A stretch of 64,000 nt of DNA, taken from NCBI GenBank assembly GCA_003255025.1, contig QANY01013727.1, positions 1,633,849 to 1,697,848 of the forward strand, given 5' to 3'. Below the pieces are notes generated by a model. The model was not told the origin of the DNA. It made no database searches and was given only the letters and a program-made list of their open reading frames with translations. The stretch comes from Datisca glomerata. Taxonomy: Eukaryota; Streptophyta; Magnoliopsida; Cucurbitales; Datiscaceae. Each line of letters starts with the position of its first letter. Positions within the stretch are counted from its first letter, which is position 1. This document shows, piece by piece, positions 44,894 to 57,425 of this stretch. The position numbers and the translations under genes were made by a program.

Positions 44894-45146
44894 TGATAGA
44901 CTAGATGATCAAGTCAATTAAGAAGTCAATGTACATGATCACTCTCATGCAGATTAGCACGTGATCTTTCCAACTGATTTGTAACTACAATCTATTTTCC
45001 AAATTGTTAAGTTAGTTATGTATTGTAGTTATTCATGATGTAATATATAAGTAAGACTTGTGAAGATTAAGGTTAATGAAAAACATCTTTCAGAAATTTG
45101 CTTTCTTCTTCCTCGGCTAGTACTCTGTCAGCCTCTATTTCTTGAA
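44894..45146 (+). repeat. 3' LTR of copia C
   Basis: Begins tgatagactag after the purine tract cttgagggggat. Its 3' part (catctttcag, tactctgtcagcctctat) matches 36,165-36,225 directly; its middle matches 35,973-36,120 in inverted orientation. Confidence 0.8.
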
Positions 45147-45938
45147 TTGCCCAATAGATAAGGAATAGTAATTTAGTCTGAACTTCAATAAATAATTTTT
45201 TTGAAGTATTAAATGGCTTCAGAAGGGAATTAGTGGTTGAGATCAGATCATTCAAAAACTAGTGCATTTGGCATAAGAGGGATTGCAAAAAGTTGAGAGT
45301 ATGAGGACTTAACTAGTCAAAACAATTGTATATGAGTTGTGATTGTAAGACCGTTGTAATGCATGACATGTTTTTGTAGCCGTGATATTATTATTTGTAT
45401 TATTGATCAATATTATGTAGTATTGTGATGCTAAACAATTTTATATGAGACTATACATGCCATAATTGAAAAATATTGTTTTCTAACTTGTTTACATATT
45501 ACATGCAAAGTGATTATATATACTGTTAACTCATATGTATGATGAGCGATAAGAAGCTATATAACAATTTTCATTAGTATTATATTTTTTTACTTATATG
45601 TCATTGCTATATGGCATCGTAATTATCCCAATGGTTTTAAGTCTACCTCCGCAAGAAAACCCTTTTATTATATTCTAAAATATACAGGCCGGCATGGCTC
45701 AAGTATAATTAGAGAAATAGAACCATTCAAATTTATATTAAAATGTACTTGATAATGTAGTTGGAAGAGTAAATGCCGACAATATCAAGTTATAAGTTAT
45801 GGTTGTGTATTTTAGCCTGAGTTATCAAATAAAGAAAGAACATAAATTAAAATATCAATATGTAGAGTATTAACTTTACAGTTTACGTAGTCGTATTCTA
45901 AGAACATTTGATCATTTGTGTTTTGTGTCATGTAGTAG
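45147..45938. other. AT-rich intergenic sequence
   Basis: No recognised gene, RNA or repeat. Confidence 0.45.
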
Positions 45939-46648
45939 TGTTGGACATGAAAATTTGGACCAATCAAATTTCACCACGTCATAAATTGGTGTGTCCATAA
46001 TCGATCAATCAAAGTTGTCATGTGTCTTCTTTAAAAATCAGTCAAATTATGTCAAATGTCAAGAAACAATTAGACAAAGCTTTGTTTTATGGAAAATAAG
46101 AAAATGCCAGGTGCCTTAATGACACAAGAAATAAAATAAAATAATGATACGTGTCATCTTAAATAGCCAATAAAATTTTGTCACGTGTCACTAGGCCTCC
46201 CTAAAAATCTCTATAAATAGGTGGGAGTCTCATTTCACAAGGAAGAAGTTTTTCAGAGATACAAAAGCTCTCGAAAGACCTGAAAAAAACTTCATAGTTC
46301 ATAAAGAAGAATATCGAGAATTCTAAAAAGTTTCATTTCAAATTCAAAACGTTCAAGTTACACAATGAGTTCGATTGATTTCTAAGTAAGCTTGAAGCCT
46401 AGAGATTCAAGAAAAACTCATCCGAGTCTTTTACCATCACAAGCGTAGAAGATTCAACCTTCGATCTGAGAAATTCGTTATCAAGCCTCGAATTGAAGTT
46501 CACTACAGGAGAAGAATCATAGGATTATTCTTTGTAAAGAATTTATAAACAAAGATTGTGCTTATCCAAATCATCAATACAAAATCATATTTGTCCATCA
46601 ATTTTCGTTGTACGATTTTCCTAATAATGAAATTTGTGCGTACAAATT
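45939..46648 (+). repeat. Probable 5' LTR of the Tat-type element
   Basis: The right edge is set by the primer site at 46,651. The left edge is a guess (tgttggacatg at 45,939) because no second LTR is available to align. A TATA box (ctataaatagg) lies at about 46,210. Confidence 0.5.
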
Positions 46649-46650
46649 TC

Positions 46651-46668
46651 TGGCACGCCAGGTGGGAC
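46651..46668 (+). other. Primer binding site of the Tat-type element
   Basis: tggcacgccaggtgggac begins two bases after the inferred LTR end. It differs from the tRNA-Met site of the copia elements and has the tggcgcc-like look of Tat primer sites. The matching tRNA was not determined. Confidence 0.6.
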
Positions 46669-46736
46669 ATCTCTGCCTTTCATATCTTTCTCCTTTCAAG
46701 TTCAAAGTTCCAAGTTTCTTATCATCATCATGTTCA

Positions 46737-47327
46737 ATGGCTTCAAAGAAAGCTTCTCAAACCACCAACTTTATTGATGCAGAAGATTCAATTACCATTC
46801 ATGTTGTTGATCAAACTGTGATCACAAATAATACCAATCAGATAATAGATGCAATGAAAGACTTATTCAGTGACTCGATGACTCGCAGTGTTGGTCTTCA
46901 AATTAATCGACAATCTTGCTCTACATATCATAAGCCAGAAAGAAAACAAACCATCTCTTTGAATTTGCTTGCTGGAAAGAGTAACATTACTCCTATGAAC
47001 GTCTTGAAGATTGGAGAAAACCCAACATATTATGCTGGTTCGGAGACTATATCCGTCATGATGGCTGATGCAACTACTGTTGAAGAAAAACTCGCTGAGA
47101 TGGAGCGAAAGATCTCTGCTTTGACAAAGGTGGTAGAGGATAAATACATGCAAATTGCTTCTCTCATGAATAAGTTAGAAGTCGAAGGAGAAATAAGTGG
47201 AACTCCATTACATCCTCCAGGTTTTTCCAATATTACGCTTGCTAAAAATAAAGGTAAAGGAAAGTGTGCACAAGAAGTTCATCAAATCTATGAATCTCTG
47301 ACAATCGTTTCACATTCTGTTAAATAG
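46737..47327 (+). pseudogene. N-terminal gag-like ORF of the Tat-type element
   Basis: ATG at 46,737 opens 197 codons: MASKKASQTTNFIDAEDSI, a basic middle, and a coiled-coil-like stretch EEKLAEMERKISALTKVVED (near 47,080-47,140). The conserved gag core of gypsy elements is not seen downstream, so it is probably deleted between 47,330 and 48,200. The longer upstream frame from 46,608 runs through the primer site and is not the likely start. Confidence 0.65.
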
Positions 47328-47599
47328 ATATGGAATTAAGTATTGCTAGTCATAGTAATCAAGAAATGTTTGTTCCAGACCAATGAAGAGAGAAGCGAGA
47401 AACAAATAAGGTAGATAAACTATATAAGGCCTCGACTAAAGATCAATGATTGTCAATTCTGCACAGTTGAAGATCTTGGGAAAGTCTAAAGAAGATAAAG
47501 AGGCTGAGAGTCGTGAAGGAAGAGAAATACCTCGATTAACTTTGAAGGAGCAGGCTTGTAAAAGAGAGTAGAATTGAATTGGAGATCAATGATGTAGCC

Positions 47600-48610
47600 C
47601 AGTCTAATCATGCTATGATCGTCAATTGAGAAAGCCATGTTCAATCATCATTTGGTCTCCCAATGATGAATGTAGAGCTAGTCCCATTCGGATCCTTTGA
47701 ACCAGTGTCCATTCTACTCCCACCAAAAGTGAGGAAGAAGAGAATAATAGACGTTATGTGAAAGGTGATGAAGACGATGAAGGATGGACCATTGTGACTC
47801 GTCGAAAGCGTGAGAAGAATCAAGCTTCACCAGCTAAACACTTTCATCCTAAGAGAAAGTTATGAAGAATCAAAGGATGCAAAAAGTTATAACTACAGAT
47901 AGCGAAGAATTCGTACAAGGACTTCGATTTCCTATCTTACTTAGAGAATATTTTCCAAGAGGATTATTTAATAAAGAAGGAGATGAGATTATTCCAGTAG
48001 TTTCCTGCTTTATGATTGAGGAAAATGATGCTAGCAGTGAGGGTGTCAATACTTTTGTAAATCGTTCTAAAGAAACATCAAAGGATTGGTCAGAAATAAC
48101 AGTCGAATACAACATTTGTTAGTAGTTACATCTCCCGCGAGAAATAAGAGAAGCACTCATTGAAGCTTTGTAAAAGCCAGGTGAGTATATTTTTCAATCG
48201 TCGTTCACTCAAGAACCAAAAAGGCATGCATCCTATTCACCTCTTGCTCATCCTCAATCAAATTCACTGATGAAGATCCGTTATTAGGTTCTAAACCTCA
48301 TAACCGGCCCTTGTTTGTGTCTGGTTGCATAATAGAGCAAAAACTAACCCACATATTGATTGATGATGGTTCAGATGTCAATACAATGTTGAAGTCAACA
48401 TTAAAGCAGCTTAGCATCCTTGCAGAAGAGTCATCGAAAAGTCATCTCATGATTTAAGGTTTCAATCAAGAGGGGCAACGAGGGATGGGCATGATTCGAC
48501 TAGATCTTGAAGTTGGGGAATTGAAATCAAACACATTATTTCATGTAATCGAATCCAAGACAACTTACAAGTTACTACTAGGGTGACCTTGGATCCATAG
48601 CAATGGAGCA
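47600..48610 (+). pseudogene. Gag-protease linker and aspartic protease
   Basis: After low-complexity acidic sequence, the protease reads LFVSGCIIEQKLTHILIDDG then SDVNTMLKSTLK at about 48,309-48,400, with IDDGSDVN as the active-site loop (usually DNGSA or DDGSA). YKLLLG near 48,570 is the second conserved block (usual YxxLLGRPW); the arginine codon is TGA. Confidence 0.7.
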
Positions 48611-49899
48611 GTGACATCCACTTTGCACCAATGCTTCAAATACTACTCAAATGATATAGTACAAAAGGTCAATGCTGATACGAATCCTTTCATAGAAGCT
48701 GAGACTCATTTCCCCGATGTAAAATTTTACATGGAGAATGATTTTGTAAAAGAAGTTATACCGACGGAAGTTCTGTTAATGGGAATGAAGAATCCAAATA
48801 GAGAAGGACCAATGGAAATAACTGTAGAATAATGTTTATCGAATAAGTTACAAGATAATACTCTTCCAAACCAGATAAAATATGAGGTTGAAATCGTTAT
48901 GGAAATCTTGCCAAAAAGCCTTACAATGCCTTTACCAGCTACTTCTGGTACTGCGATACATCCCGCCATCACAACAGAATCAAGGATAATCGCCATTTGC
49001 CGAGTGCTCAAAATCAAAGAATGTGAAAGTTGGTGACTTTGAGGTGTTGAAAGAAAACCATATAATGCCTTTAACACTAATAACTAGCCAAGTCATTAGC
49101 AAACCATTGAAAGGTTTTGTTCGACCAGCTCAGGGGGCAATAGAGCATGGTTCTTTTCCTAATAAAAGGACGGATGCAGGTTTTGACCCTAAAGCATACA
49201 AGTTCCTAGCCAAAGCAAGATATGATTTTACAGACCCTGAGGCTGTGGAAAAATTGAGTTTAAAAGTCATTGAAAAAAGAGTACATGGGCATACTAATAC
49301 ACATCATAAACTTTTGAAGGGAGGTTATCAGGTTCCCACAAAAAAAATGTGGACTTGGCCATAAACTAAAAGAACCTGTACGCATTATAATCAAAACGAG
49401 GAAAATGTGCAATACGTCACTGTTGAGGAACAAGAAGAAAAATAAATTAAACAAGAAACATAGAGAGTCTCCATTTTTTATCACATTAAAGCCCCAGTTA
49501 AACGCACTTCATTTTTTGAAAGGTTGATTGTTTCTCACACAAGAGGAGGTCAAGTTACAAGAATGAGAAATGTAGTAGTATTCAATAGACTTGAAGGCTC
49601 ATGTACAATAGTAAATGCCCAACGAAAGTCTAATGATGGGGTTGTGAATACTTCATGTGCACTAAAAGATTTTAAAAAGGTAAATAGTAAGATCCCTTCA
49701 AGAATGAAGTGACAATCATCTATCACCGTAAATACTGAGGGTCTCCTAAAAGTAAGACGGTGAAATATTGTGTTTACAAGTACATCACAAGAGAAAGTTG
49801 AAGATGAAGACTTTACTTGTACAAGTTACCATGTCATCATTTAAGATGATTCAAGCTCTGAAATGTCGGACGACGAGGTTGTGGAAGCCCATCAAATTA

Positions 49900-50800
49900 G
49901 GCACTTTGGAGGAGCCCTGTCCAACTTTTATTAGTGCGCTTCTTGTACCTAAAGAAGAAGAGGAGTACCTTAAGTTTTCGTTGGAATATAAAGATGTCTT
50001 TGCTTAGAGCTATAAGGAAATGTCGGGATTAGATCCAAAGATAGAAGTTCATAATTTAGCTATGAAATATAGAGTTCGGCCCCTCAAGTAAGCACAACGT
50101 CGCTTCTGACCGAAACTTATCCCTCAAATAGAAAATGAAGTCAACAAGATAATTTAAGTCGGCTTCATTCGTGAAGTTAAATACCCTACATGGATTGTGA
50201 ATATTGTCCTCATGAAGAAGAAGAACAGGCAAATTCATGTCTGCGTTGACTTCCGTATCTTAACAATGCATGCCCAAAAGATGACTTTCCGTTGCATATA
50301 ATAGAGTTAATGATTGATGCGACCACTGATCATGAAGCACTATCTTCTATGGATGGGTCCACTGGCTACAACCAAATAAGAATGGCTCCACAAGATGAAG
50401 AGTCAAATGCCGTCCGAACTCTAAAAGAATTCTACTGTTATAAAGTCATGCCCTTTAGATTGAAGAATGGTGGCACTACATATCGACGAGTGATGCAGAG
50501 AATTTTTTATGATTTGCTTCACAAAAATGTTGAGTGTTATGTTGATGACTTAGTGGTAAAGATGAAACAAAGGAGAGACCATTTGCAAGATCTATGCAAT
50601 ATCTTTAATCATCTTAGGAAATATTAACTCTATATGAATTTGCTCAAGTGTGCTTTCGGAGTTACATCGGGCAAGTTTCTTGGCTTTTTAGTAAGACATC
50701 GAGGCATAGAAATAGACTAGTCAAAGATAGACGCGATCCAGAAAATGTCTGAGTCATGAAATCTAAAGGAACTTAGAAGCCTTCAAGGACGTCTTGCCTA
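49900..50800 (+). pseudogene. Reverse transcriptase
   Basis: FSLEYKDVFA, then IEVHNLAM and RPLK leading to QIHVCVDFRILT-like sequence (frame-broken near 50,260). Next come SMDGSTGYNQIRMAPQDEE (50,350-50,405), FCYK-type block FYCYKVMPFRLKNGGTTYRR and VECYVDDLVVKMK with an intact YVDD box (near 50,535-50,550). Stops occur at 50,007, 50,091, 50,109 and 50,626. Confidence 0.8.
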
Positions 50801-50809
50801 CATTCGAAG

Positions 50810-51830
50810 ATTCATATCAAATTTGGCAGGACAACGTCAACCATTCAATCGTCTAATGAAGAAAAACACCCACTTTGAATGGGATGAAGCATATAGAAAA
50901 TCTTTTGAAAGCATCAAGAAGTACTTGTTTTACCCTCCTGTTTTGGGAGCTCTAATACCGGGAAAAATGCTTGTATTGTACATTGTCGCGCAGGAAATAT
51001 CTCAAGAAGCTCTTCTAGCACAAAATGATGAAGAAGAAAAAGAAAAGGCATTGTCTACCTTAGTCAAACCCTGAATGGAGCTGAGTTGAACTACTCACCT
51101 ATTGAGAAGACCTGTCTCGCTCTCTTCTTCGCCATATATAAGTTAAGACATTACATGCAAGCGTTCATTATACAGTTGATAGCCAAGGTTGATCCCTTAA
51201 GTATGTTCTTTCTAGGCCAATGATCTCTGGGCGACTAGCAAAATGGGCCATATTACTTCAACAATTTGACATCGTTTATGTGCCTCAAAAGGCAGTAAAG
51301 GGACAAGCATTGACGAACTTCTTAGCAGATCACCCAGTACCGTCTGAATGGAAACTGTCAGAAGATATTCCTAATGAAGAGATATTCTATGTCGAGACTT
51401 GCACTCCTTGGATAATGTTCTTTGATGGCACATCAAGACAAAGATGGAGCTGGATCTGAAGTAATTTTTATCACGCCAAAAAGACGGATTTTACCATACA
51501 GTTTCGTACTAAATGAATTATGCTTTAACAATGTGGTTGAATATCATGCGTTAACAGATGGCTCTAGAAATTGGAGTTGAAAAACTCAAAGTGCATGGTG
51601 ACTCAAAACTAATTATAAATCGATTGAGGATGCGGTATGATGTGAAGAAGGATGATTTAATTCCATACTTCAAGTAAGCAAAATGACTAATGGAGAAATT
51701 TGAAAATATTGCGCTTGAACATGTCCCAAGAGCAGAAAATCATCAAGTTGATGCGTTAGCTAACTTGGCTACAACTTTATCAATATTGGGTGAAGAAAAT
51801 GTCAATGTGTCTCTATGCCATAAATGGGTG
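50810..51830 (+). pseudogene. RNase H and second archaeal-like RNase H
   Basis: The first domain follows FNRLMKKNTHFEWDEAYRKS: LYPPVLG-type, LYIVAQEISQEALLAQ (catalytic D not evident), then RLAKWAILLQQFDIVYVPQK and LTNFLADHPVP. A second domain starts PWIMFFDGTSR (51,407-51,440), with VHGDSKLIINRL (51,590) and HVPRAENHQVDALANLAT (51,720-51,770). Two RNase H domains in series is a hallmark of Tat elements. Confidence 0.8.
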
Positions 51831-51889
51831 ATCTCATCAATTGGCAACGGGTAAGAAGAGTCTAATATAATTTCAGTTTGCGTAATTGA

Positions 51890-52961
51890 AGAAGATGATT
51901 GGCGTCAACCGATTATTGGGTATTTACAACATGGAAAATTACCCAAGGAGCCACATCATAAAGTTGAAATACGCAGGCGAGTGGCATGATTCATTTACTT
52001 CAAAGACACTCTATACTGTCGTTCGTTTGATGGACTTTTTCTTTGATGATTAGGACAAGAAGAAGCTTAGCATGCATTAGAAGAATTTCACTATGATGTT
52101 TGTGGATCTCATCAATAAGGACCAAAACTTCATTTAAGGATCAAAAGACTGGGATATTACTGGCCAACTATGGTGCGAGACTCGATGAATTATGCCAAAA
52201 AATGTGATGCTTGCCAATTTCATTCTAACTTCATCCACCAACCGCCATAACCTTTGCATCCAATATTAGTGTCTTGGCCATTTGAGGAGTGGAGACTTGA
52301 TCTCGTTGGCCCTTTAAATACAAAGTCACCAAGGGGGGATTCTTACATACTTTCTAGAATAGATTATTTCTCAAAATAGGCAGAAGCCATACTTCTAAGG
52401 GAAGCCATCTATGTATAACGCACCAGAAAATGGCCTTGTAGAGGCATTCAACAGAATGCTTTGTAATCTTCTGAAGAAAGTGGTGAAGCTCTCTGGGGGT
52501 ATCGAACCACCTTTCCAACACCAACACAGGCTACACCATATTCTTTGGTCTACGGTGTGGAAGCAGTTTTACCACTTGAACAACAAATTCCATCACTTCG
52601 AATTGCCATTTAGGAAGGAATGACTGAAGAAGAAAATGCGAGGTTACGTTTGCAAGAGTTAGATGCACTTGATGAAAAGAGACTCGAAGCACAACAACGC
52701 CTTGAATGCTACCAAGCTCAGATGTTTAAGGCGTTCAACAAAAAAGTGCAACCAAGATCATTTCAGGTGGGTGACTTAGTGCTCGCTATTCATAGACCTA
52801 TCATCATTACTCATCACACAAGAAAAAAATTCTCTTCTAACTGGAATGGACCATATGTTGTCCAAGAAGTTTACACAATTGGTGATTACAAAATTGTTGA
52901 TAGCGATGGTTTGAAGATTGGTCCAATCAATGGAAAGTTCCTAAAGCACTACTACTCTTGA
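51890..52961 (+). pseudogene. Integrase, internally deleted
   Basis: Zinc-binding part: HLRIKRLGYYWPTMVRDSMN and YAKKCDACQFH. Core start: WPFEEWRLDLVGPL. The frame then jumps near 52,410 to the end of the core (FNRMLCNLLKKVV, then PYSLVYGVEAVLPLE in another frame). The C-terminal domain 52,620-52,961 is open: KVQPRSFQVGDLVL, KKFSSNWNGPYVVQEVY and GKFLKHYYS. The middle of the catalytic core with its second aspartate is missing. Confidence 0.82.
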
Positions 52962-53069
52962 AAGATGACATGACGCTCCTCATCGCACGAGCCTAAACTG
53001 CATGATGCTCATTTCCAATATGAGCCCAAACTTTTCATGATACTAGAAGAAGAACTCAATGGACTACGG

Positions 53070-53310
53070 TCGGACTTGATCCCTTTTCTACAAGGGTATG
53101 TAGGCATCCTAGGAGCAAATCTCCTTGGTTCAATTAAAAAAAAGTACTATGAAATGACTTGATCCTTTTTCTAAAAGGGTACATAGGTAGCCTAGGAGTA
53201 AATCTCCTTGGTTCAGTTAAAAAAAAGAACTATGGTCTGACTTGATCCCTTTTTCTATAAAGATGCGTTGGCAGCCAATGAACAAATCTTCTCTCCTTGA
53301 TTCAGTTCAA
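53070..53310 (+). repeat. Three tandem units of about 80 bp after integrase
   Basis: Each unit holds acttgatccctttt, aagggta, taggagcaaatctccttggt and a run of A. The third unit is the most diverged. Confidence 0.8.
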
Positions 53311-53649
53311 TCAATAAAAAAAAATAATAAATGAATAAATACATGATAATATTCTTTGCAGGTACAAAGTTGAGAAAATGTTCATTCATTCAAAATTATT
53401 ATGGGCAAGTAAGTAGAGCATCAAGAAAAGTGAATTGAAAGAATAAAATTAGAGACATATTCTTATTCCAAAGTTGAAATCACAAAGTAATGAATAGCGT
53501 TGCATAACATGTTAAATGTCGAAGGAGATTAAGAGGTCCACTTGAAGTTTGTCAACTCCTGAAGAGTGATGGAGCATATTCCTTGATGACACATCATCAT
53601 CACTTAAAGTCGGGGCAATCTCCAATGAAGCAATTTCCTCGGGGCTTTC

Positions 53650-56520
53650 AAAACGTTCCCTTGCGTCTCTCAAATTCATGTGTCATTGTCTTGCATCATA
53701 CCAGTGACCTTTTTACTCGATGATGTTAATTCCATCAACTCCCTTTCCAAGTCCTTGATCTTCAAATTAATATCCTCCAACTTATTGCGCAAAGAACTAC
53801 CATCATGTGAAGCTTCTCCTTCATCTTTTAGCAAATCATCAAGACGGGTTTTAAGATCGGCCATTTGTTGGTCCTTAAACTCAGAAGTCAATGTAGAAGC
53901 AAAAGAGGACTACAAGCTATTACATTTCACAGCCTGTTGAAAATAGCCACCAACCAACTTCTAAAGTGGCCTAATGTCCATGGTATTAGTTTATGATATA
54001 GCGTAAAAAATCTTCAATGTCTTGGCCTTAAGATAAGAAACTTTAGTAAATGGAGTACGTATGATCTTCTGAGGAATACTCTCCCACATCGCTATGACTG
54101 TTTGGTGACAAAGAGTGGCGATCACATTGTCAGCACAAAACTCATATGTTTCATGATTAGTCACAAGCTTCTTAAGGTTACTATCAATAACCATTGGAAT
54201 GGCGTGACTTTCAACTTGCTTGCTAGTGTGATCAAAAGGATCATGGCTGATGACAGAGACATGGCTGAGTGCCGGAACTACATTCTCACCAATCTCATGC
54301 TGCAGTGCCAAGTCTCCAAACTAAAAAAAAATTGATGATGATGAAAAAGATGGAGAGGTCATTAATAGCTTATCAAAAGAAGTAAAATAAGAATGGTTAC
54401 GAAAGTATCAACATGTTTAGGAAAGACGGAAGCACTAGGTGTATTTTCAAAAAATTTCTCCATTGTGGGATTGGTCAGTTTGGTTCTTCTATATCGCTTC
54501 CAATGTCATTCATTATTACTGAAACTTCTAGTCTCGGAGGACTCTTATGGAGAAATAATAATAATAATAATAATAATAATAAGTAATTAAAAAAAGGAGT
54601 AAGGAAAGAAATGAAATTCATAATTCTTTTTCTTACCATTTGAATTAGAAGGGACGGTGTTGACATTTAATGGAGCTATAGCCTCTTGATGTACAACTTC
54701 CACTTCAAGCAAATGAAGATCCTTGCCACCAAAATTATTTTCATCACGGGCATTCTTGGTTCTTTTGGGCTTGGATGTTGCAGCAGATGTACTTGATACT
54801 AAGCTATCCAAGTAATCTGATAAATATGTGTCGTGTTTGTTAGACCACCAAGTTTTATATATCGTCGTAGACCAATCACGATTATTAAGGACAAGTGCTG
54901 GAAAAAAGACCTTTGACATTGTTGGTGTCTGAGTACAAATACGCCAAAACTTCAAGACATCATCTAAAAAGGTTGATCGTACGTCTCTCGACAAATCATT
55001 AGGGATATCTTGATAAAGGCCGAACTGTCTACCAAACCAATAAGGATTGTAGGACTCCACAAGGAAAATATCATCACAATACATCGGCAGGTAACATGAC
55101 GTAAGGCTGATAAATTATGCTAGTTTCGAACGTGAAAGGGTACCATCGTCAATTAATTGTACATGTCGATTCTTGACATATAAGTTTGCATGCCAATTTA
55201 TGTTCCTACCTCCATGTATTGGCTCTCGCACCTCACACTCATCAAAGTAAATAGCACCCACCTCTCCAGAATATGCACTCATTGTTGGGTCAACAACATC
55301 AATAGGAGTTTTATAATGTGTCTAAACGTAATGTGCCAACCAACCATAGACATAATGTATGAGAAAACAAGAACCAGATCGACCAACTAGACAAGGAGTG
55401 CGAGCAATTTGGTTCAATCCATGATAGATGCTGGTTAAAATTGGTACTGCAAGACTAAATTGTTCTCGTATCACCATTAAACTAGCAACCTTGAAAGTAG
55501 TAGGACAGATAAAATTTGGATCCCCTTGCGGGAGGGCAAATATACAAAGCTAAAAAGAAAGGAACGCAGCTAGATATGTTTGTTCTCTCAATCCTCTTCA
55601 ATCCCAATGTCATAAAATGGTTTTTTGTCAGCTTCAGACCAATTTATCGTACTTCCCAGTACACCTATAGGGTTATGGGTAGATCGAGGGTGAAAAGATT
55701 TTTTGGACTTTCGAACATAAGGTTTTGCATACCTTAGTTCCCCTCTAAACCAAAAGATATCCGCTTATCAACAGATACTTGTGGTTGGTCATCCTTCATA
55801 GTATGCAGAAGATAATATGCAATGAATAGATGCTCACAACACTTTGGAAGAACTCCTTTATTGTTAGGCAAAAGAAGTCCGTTGGAACAAGGAACAACTT
55901 CCCCATAGAGTTTCCACTGATAGGAAGACCGCCAAATTGAAATAAATCCCAAAGTGAAATGGACATCTCCCCAACATAAGTTTGAAGTGTGTTACTACAT
56001 GGACACCAAGCCTCATAAGAAGAACATCGTTAGTGCGATCATATGTGTTCAAGGACACAACAAATGCTTGAAATATACATGAATTATGTAAATCTTTCTC
56101 ACAACGTGCAGGCACATCCTCAAGCCATTCCCAATAATATGGAATATAGGTGAATTCTCCATTCATCTTAAAGAACGTTCCACATCGAGAAATTATACGT
56201 CGACCGAGTGTCAGCTCAGCATCATGATTAAAAGGTTTATTGTGAAACATTGACTGAAGGCATGGAAGAACGACCAACAGACCATTCTGACAGATTGTGA
56301 GATTTATCCAATGGTAACCATGATCTGGCAAACCTACCAAGTACATGATCATGCACACGTAATAGAAGCCCGCTCTCGGCAGCAGCATCACGATTTTGGA
56401 CAATGGATAAATATCACTTCCATGAGGACACAAAATCTTTGAATAATACCATAATGTACAAAAAGGCAATGATGAACCTGATAATAAGAAAATCATGAGA
56501 AATTGGTACACTATGTAAAA
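53650..56520 (-). pseudogene. Antisense extra ORF with plant mobile domain (PMD), broken
   Basis: From about 56,511 downward: HDAELTLGRRIISRCGTFFK, GEFTYIPYYWEWLEDVPAR, FVVSLNTYDRTNDVLL, then in a shifted frame GEMSISLW-like and LYGEVVP (near 55,920-55,880), LPNNKGVLPKCCEHLFIAYY, and, from 55,084, NPYWFGRQFGLYQDIPNDLS and a WWSNKHDTYL block. The end (53,891-53,676) is a coiled coil (KLEDINLKIKDLERELMELT). These are the landmarks of the PMD/aminotransferase-like family, which occurs in host genes such as MAIL1/MAIN and as extra ORFs in Tat and other plant transposons. It runs antisense to gag-pol. Several frameshifts and stops make this copy inactive. Confidence 0.78.
54556..54584. repeat. (AAT)n microsatellite
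   Basis: About nine perfect trinucleotide units inside the antisense ORF region. Confidence 0.9.
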
Positions 56521-56544
56521 ACCATAATCAAGAAAACATAAAAG

Positions 56545-57425
56545 GTGGTCGTCACCAAAGTTGGTGAAGGAAACCCTCGCACTTTAGGGGAACACTACTG
56601 CGGGAAAATGTGCCGTCACCAAAGTGGGCGAAGGAAACCCTCACACTCTGGGGGAACGCCACTCCGGGAAAAGGTGTCGTCACCAAAGTCGGCAAAAGAA
56701 ACCTTCACACTCTAGGGGAACACCACTGCGAAAAAAATATGTTGTCACCAGATTCAGTGAAGGAAACCCTCAGACTATGGGGGAATGCCACTGCAGAAAA
56801 AAGGTTTCATCACCAAAGTCAATGAAGGAAACCCTCACACTCTGGGGGAATGCCATTGCGGAAAAAAGGTGTCATCACCAAAGTCGGCAAAGGAAACCCT
56901 CGCACTCTGAGGAAACGCCACTGCGGAAAAAAGGTGTCGTCACCAAAGTCGGCGAATGAAACCCTCGCACTCTAGTGGAACGCCACTGCGAAAAAAGGTA
57001 ACATCACCAAAGTCGAAGAATGAAACCCTCACACTCTGGGGGAACTCCACTGCGGAAAAGGTATCGTCACTAAAGTCGGCGAAGGGAACCCTCACACTCT
57101 GGCAGAACCTCACTGCAGAAAAAGGTGTCATCACCAAAATCGGTGAAGGAAACCCTCGCACTCTAGGGGAATGCCACTGTGGGAAAAGGTTTTGTCACCG
57201 AAGTCGACAAAGGAAACCCTCGCACTCTGAGGGAACGCCATTGCGGAAAAAGGTGTCATCGACAAAAGAAACCTTCACACTCTAGGGGAATGCCAGTGCG
57301 GGAAAAGGTGTCGTCAGCAAGGTCGGTGAAAGAAACCCTCACACTCTAGGGGAACACCACTGCGGGAAAATGTGTCATCACCAAAGTTGGCAAAGGAAAC
57401 CCTCGCACTCTAGGGAAACATGATT
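56545..57425 (+). repeat. Minisatellite, about 14 units of 60-65 bp
   Basis: Each unit resembles gtcaccaaagtcggcgaagg, aaaccctcgcactct, ggggaacgccactgcggg and aaaaggt in series. Units vary by substitutions and by a shortened unit near 57,260. It lies where Tat-type elements often carry arrays before the 3' LTR. The open frames on both strands here (56,610-57,285) are only repeat translations. Confidence 0.92.

Larger units (their letters stand above)
36121..45146 (+). mobile_element. Ty1/copia retrotransposon C, degenerate, split by element D
   Basis: The direct-orientation LTR end lies near 36,160-36,230, followed by a primer-site-like cgtatcagagtgctg at 36,231. Domains follow in copia order on the plus strand, and the 3' LTR is at 44,894. 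The RT gene is cut between 39,454 and 43,883 by element D. All domains carry stops. Confidence 0.85.

Noticed and set aside
56545..57425. CRISPR-like regular array
   Set aside because: The units are nearly identical throughout, with no unique spacers, and the context is a plant retrotransposon.
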